Source of the DNA: an uncultured Collinsella sp.
Lineage (GTDB): Bacteria; Actinomycetota; Coriobacteriia; Coriobacteriales; Coriobacteriaceae
Length of the DNA stretch: 15,805 nt
Direction: 5' to 3'
Assembly: GCA_900541185.1 (NCBI GenBank)
Contig: UQIQ01000049.1
Coordinates: 1 to 15,805, forward strand
Below the pieces are notes generated by a model. It ran no database searches, was not told where the DNA came from, and saw only the letters and a program-made list of their open reading frames with translations. Shown here piece after piece: positions 15,012 through 15,805 of the stretch. A program made the translations under genes and the position numbers. The number at the start of each line of letters is the position of its first letter. The first letter of the stretch is position 1.

Positions 15012-15585
15012 TTTGTACGAAAGGTATCTGTCCGAAGCAGAACGATTTCTGAAATCGGAGGCGTCGACCGCCCAGCTTGTTAAGCAGGAGTGCGATCGTT
15101 GTGATCGGGAGTCGATTTCTGCGAGGAACATGGCGGGCAAAAAGAAAGCGGAGATAGATCGCCTGGCGCATCAAGCACAGGAGGCTTTTTCGCAATTGTC
15201 TAAACGACTTGCGAGGAGTCACGCGAAGGACGTCGGCGCTGCGCTTCCGAACATGGTAAGACCGATTGCGTCGAATGAAGACGCTGCCGAGCTTGCCTCT
15301 TCGTTATCAGGGCTTATCAAGAAAATCGATTGCTATATCGAGATGATTGAAAAAGATACGTCTGTGGACGAGTTGAGTCAGCGATCTTCAAATGCACTGG
15401 ATGCTCGACGGGCGGCTCTTGACCGGAAGCGTCTTCTGATGGAAGAAGAGAAGGCGATGCTGGATCCTCTTCCCGTTAAAGCCGAGGAGTCGAAAGGCGG
15501 CTGCCTTTCTCAGGCGGCGATTCTATGCGCGTGCTGTATTGGGGTAATTTCGCTTATTGCGAATGCGCTATTTGGGTTGTTGTGA
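14998..15585 (+). CDS. Coiled-coil protein with C-terminal membrane anchor
   Basis: I do not recognise a family. The 195-aa protein is rich in charged helical sequence (DLYERYLSEAERFLKSEAST, then KKKAEIDRLAHQAQEAFSQL and ALDRKRLLMEEEKAML), which suggests coiled coils over about residues 5-160. It ends in a single hydrophobic stretch (last 23 residues, AAILCACCIGVISLIANALF plus GLL), fitting a tail-anchored membrane protein with its body in the cytoplasm. Cysteines cluster at the membrane boundary (C in GGC, then CACC). I chose the ATG at 14998, which has GGAGGAGGGG just upstream; the upstream ATG at 14965 lies inside the FtsK-like gene and has no such site. The 14-base overlap with that gene implies coupled translation. 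It may be the membrane receptor or scaffold for the ATPase. Confidence 0.85.
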   Translation: MSRDDLYERYLSEAERFLKSEASTAQLVKQECDRCDRESISARNMAGKKKAEIDRLAHQAQEAFSQLSKRLARSHAKDVGAALPNMVRPIASNEDAAELASSLSGLIKKIDCYIEMIEKDTSVDELSQRSSNALDARRAALDRKRLLMEEEKAMLDPLPVKAEESKGGCLSQAAILCACCIGVISLIANALFGLL

Positions 15586-15603
15586 CAACGGAAAGGAACA
15601 GAA

Positions 15604-15775
15604 ATGAGTCAGAACATCGGCCAGCTCGTTGCAGAGCTGAACGCGTTGGTGTCGAAGATGGAGACGCAGCGAGGTGTGTGCGTCACGGTGGCGGACGATC
15701 TCGATTCACTGCACGACATGCTTAACGCGGCAATGGAAGGAACAAATTCGACCGCTCAAAATGAGGCGGTTGGGC
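15604..15775 (+). CDS. Small helical protein, 3' end cut off
   Basis: An open frame starts at an ATG 18 bases after the preceding stop, with AAGGAA about 6-7 bases upstream, and remains open to the point where adapter sequence begins. The 57 genomic codons encode MSQNIGQLVAELNALVSKME and a continuation that includes VTVADDLDSLHDMLNAAMEG, which looks amphipathic and helical. It is too short to assign. A WXG100-type partner came to mind because of the EccC-like motor, but no Trp-x-Gly is visible. Residues read beyond 15775 are artefactual. Confidence 0.6.
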
Positions 15776-15805
15776 CTGTCTCTTATACACATCTGAGCTG
15801 CCGAC
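15776..15805. other. Tn5/Nextera adapter remnant at contig end
   Basis: Bases 15776-15794 are CTGTCTCTTATACACATCT, the 19-base Tn5 mosaic end used in tagmentation libraries, and the remaining GAGCTGCCGAC matches the start of the standard Nextera read adapter (GACGCTGCCGAC) with one base missing. From memory of the adapter sequence this is an assembly artefact and not a genomic transposon end. Confidence 0.95.

Noticed and set aside
12306..15585. Type VII secretion system
   Set aside because: The motor's three-domain layout recalls EccC, but there is no WXG100 protein, no EccB/D/E-like protein and no membrane segment in the ATPase.
15776..15805. Natural Tn5-like transposon end
   Set aside because: The mosaic end is followed by Nextera adapter sequence at the very end of the contig, which is the pattern of a library artefact.

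Overview
The window looks like a chromosomal contig end from a high-GC anaerobic gut actinobacterium, most likely in the Coriobacteriia (Collinsella-like). That placement is inference: it rests on GC-rich codon use in the hydrogenase-maturation genes, the hyp gene order and the style of the intergenic repeats, not on a marker gene. The last 30 bases are not genomic. They match a Nextera/Tn5 library adapter, so the contig ends in an artefact.

Left part, all on the minus strand (about 300-7200). Reading in the direction of transcription, there is an unrecognised 82-aa helical protein, a NikR-type nickel regulator with a His/Cys-rich N-terminal extension, hypF, hypC, hypD, hypE and a HAD-family phosphatase. 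HypF, HypC, HypD and HypE together make and insert the Fe(CN)2CO group of [NiFe]-hydrogenases, and NikR beside them links the cluster to nickel supply. hypA, hypB and the hydrogenase itself are not in the window. Three structured non-coding elements sit here: a phased array of six 15-bp units in alternating orientation (93-264), a nested palindrome between hypD and hypE (2209-2306), and a very long stem-loop with a terminal U-run after nikR (6337-6407).

Middle part (7280-9034, minus strand). This holds a stand-alone AAA/DUF4143 ATPase and a small XRE-type repressor-like protein. Three 23-bp direct repeats lie between them, next to the putative ATPase promoter.

Right part (9182 to the end, plus strand). 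A tightly coupled operon runs divergently from the XRE gene: a short Hsp70-like ATPase without the helical lid; a membrane-anchored J-like/TPR protein whose HPD motif is lost; a compact GrpE-like exchange factor; a 901-aa triple-domain FtsK/SpoIIIE-type ATPase with one intact nucleotide site; a C-terminally membrane-anchored coiled-coil protein; and the start of a further small helical protein cut off by the contig end. Gaps are 9, -1, -1, -14 and 18 bases. I read this as a dedicated chaperone set (DnaK/DnaJ/GrpE analogues) serving an FtsK-family motor at the membrane. I do not recognise it as a named system, and it is the main candidate for something undescribed. The operon is visibly less GC-rich than the hyp region, has an AT-rich control region with three copies of a GTCTAwTT box, and sits beside a regulator, all consistent with an accessory island.
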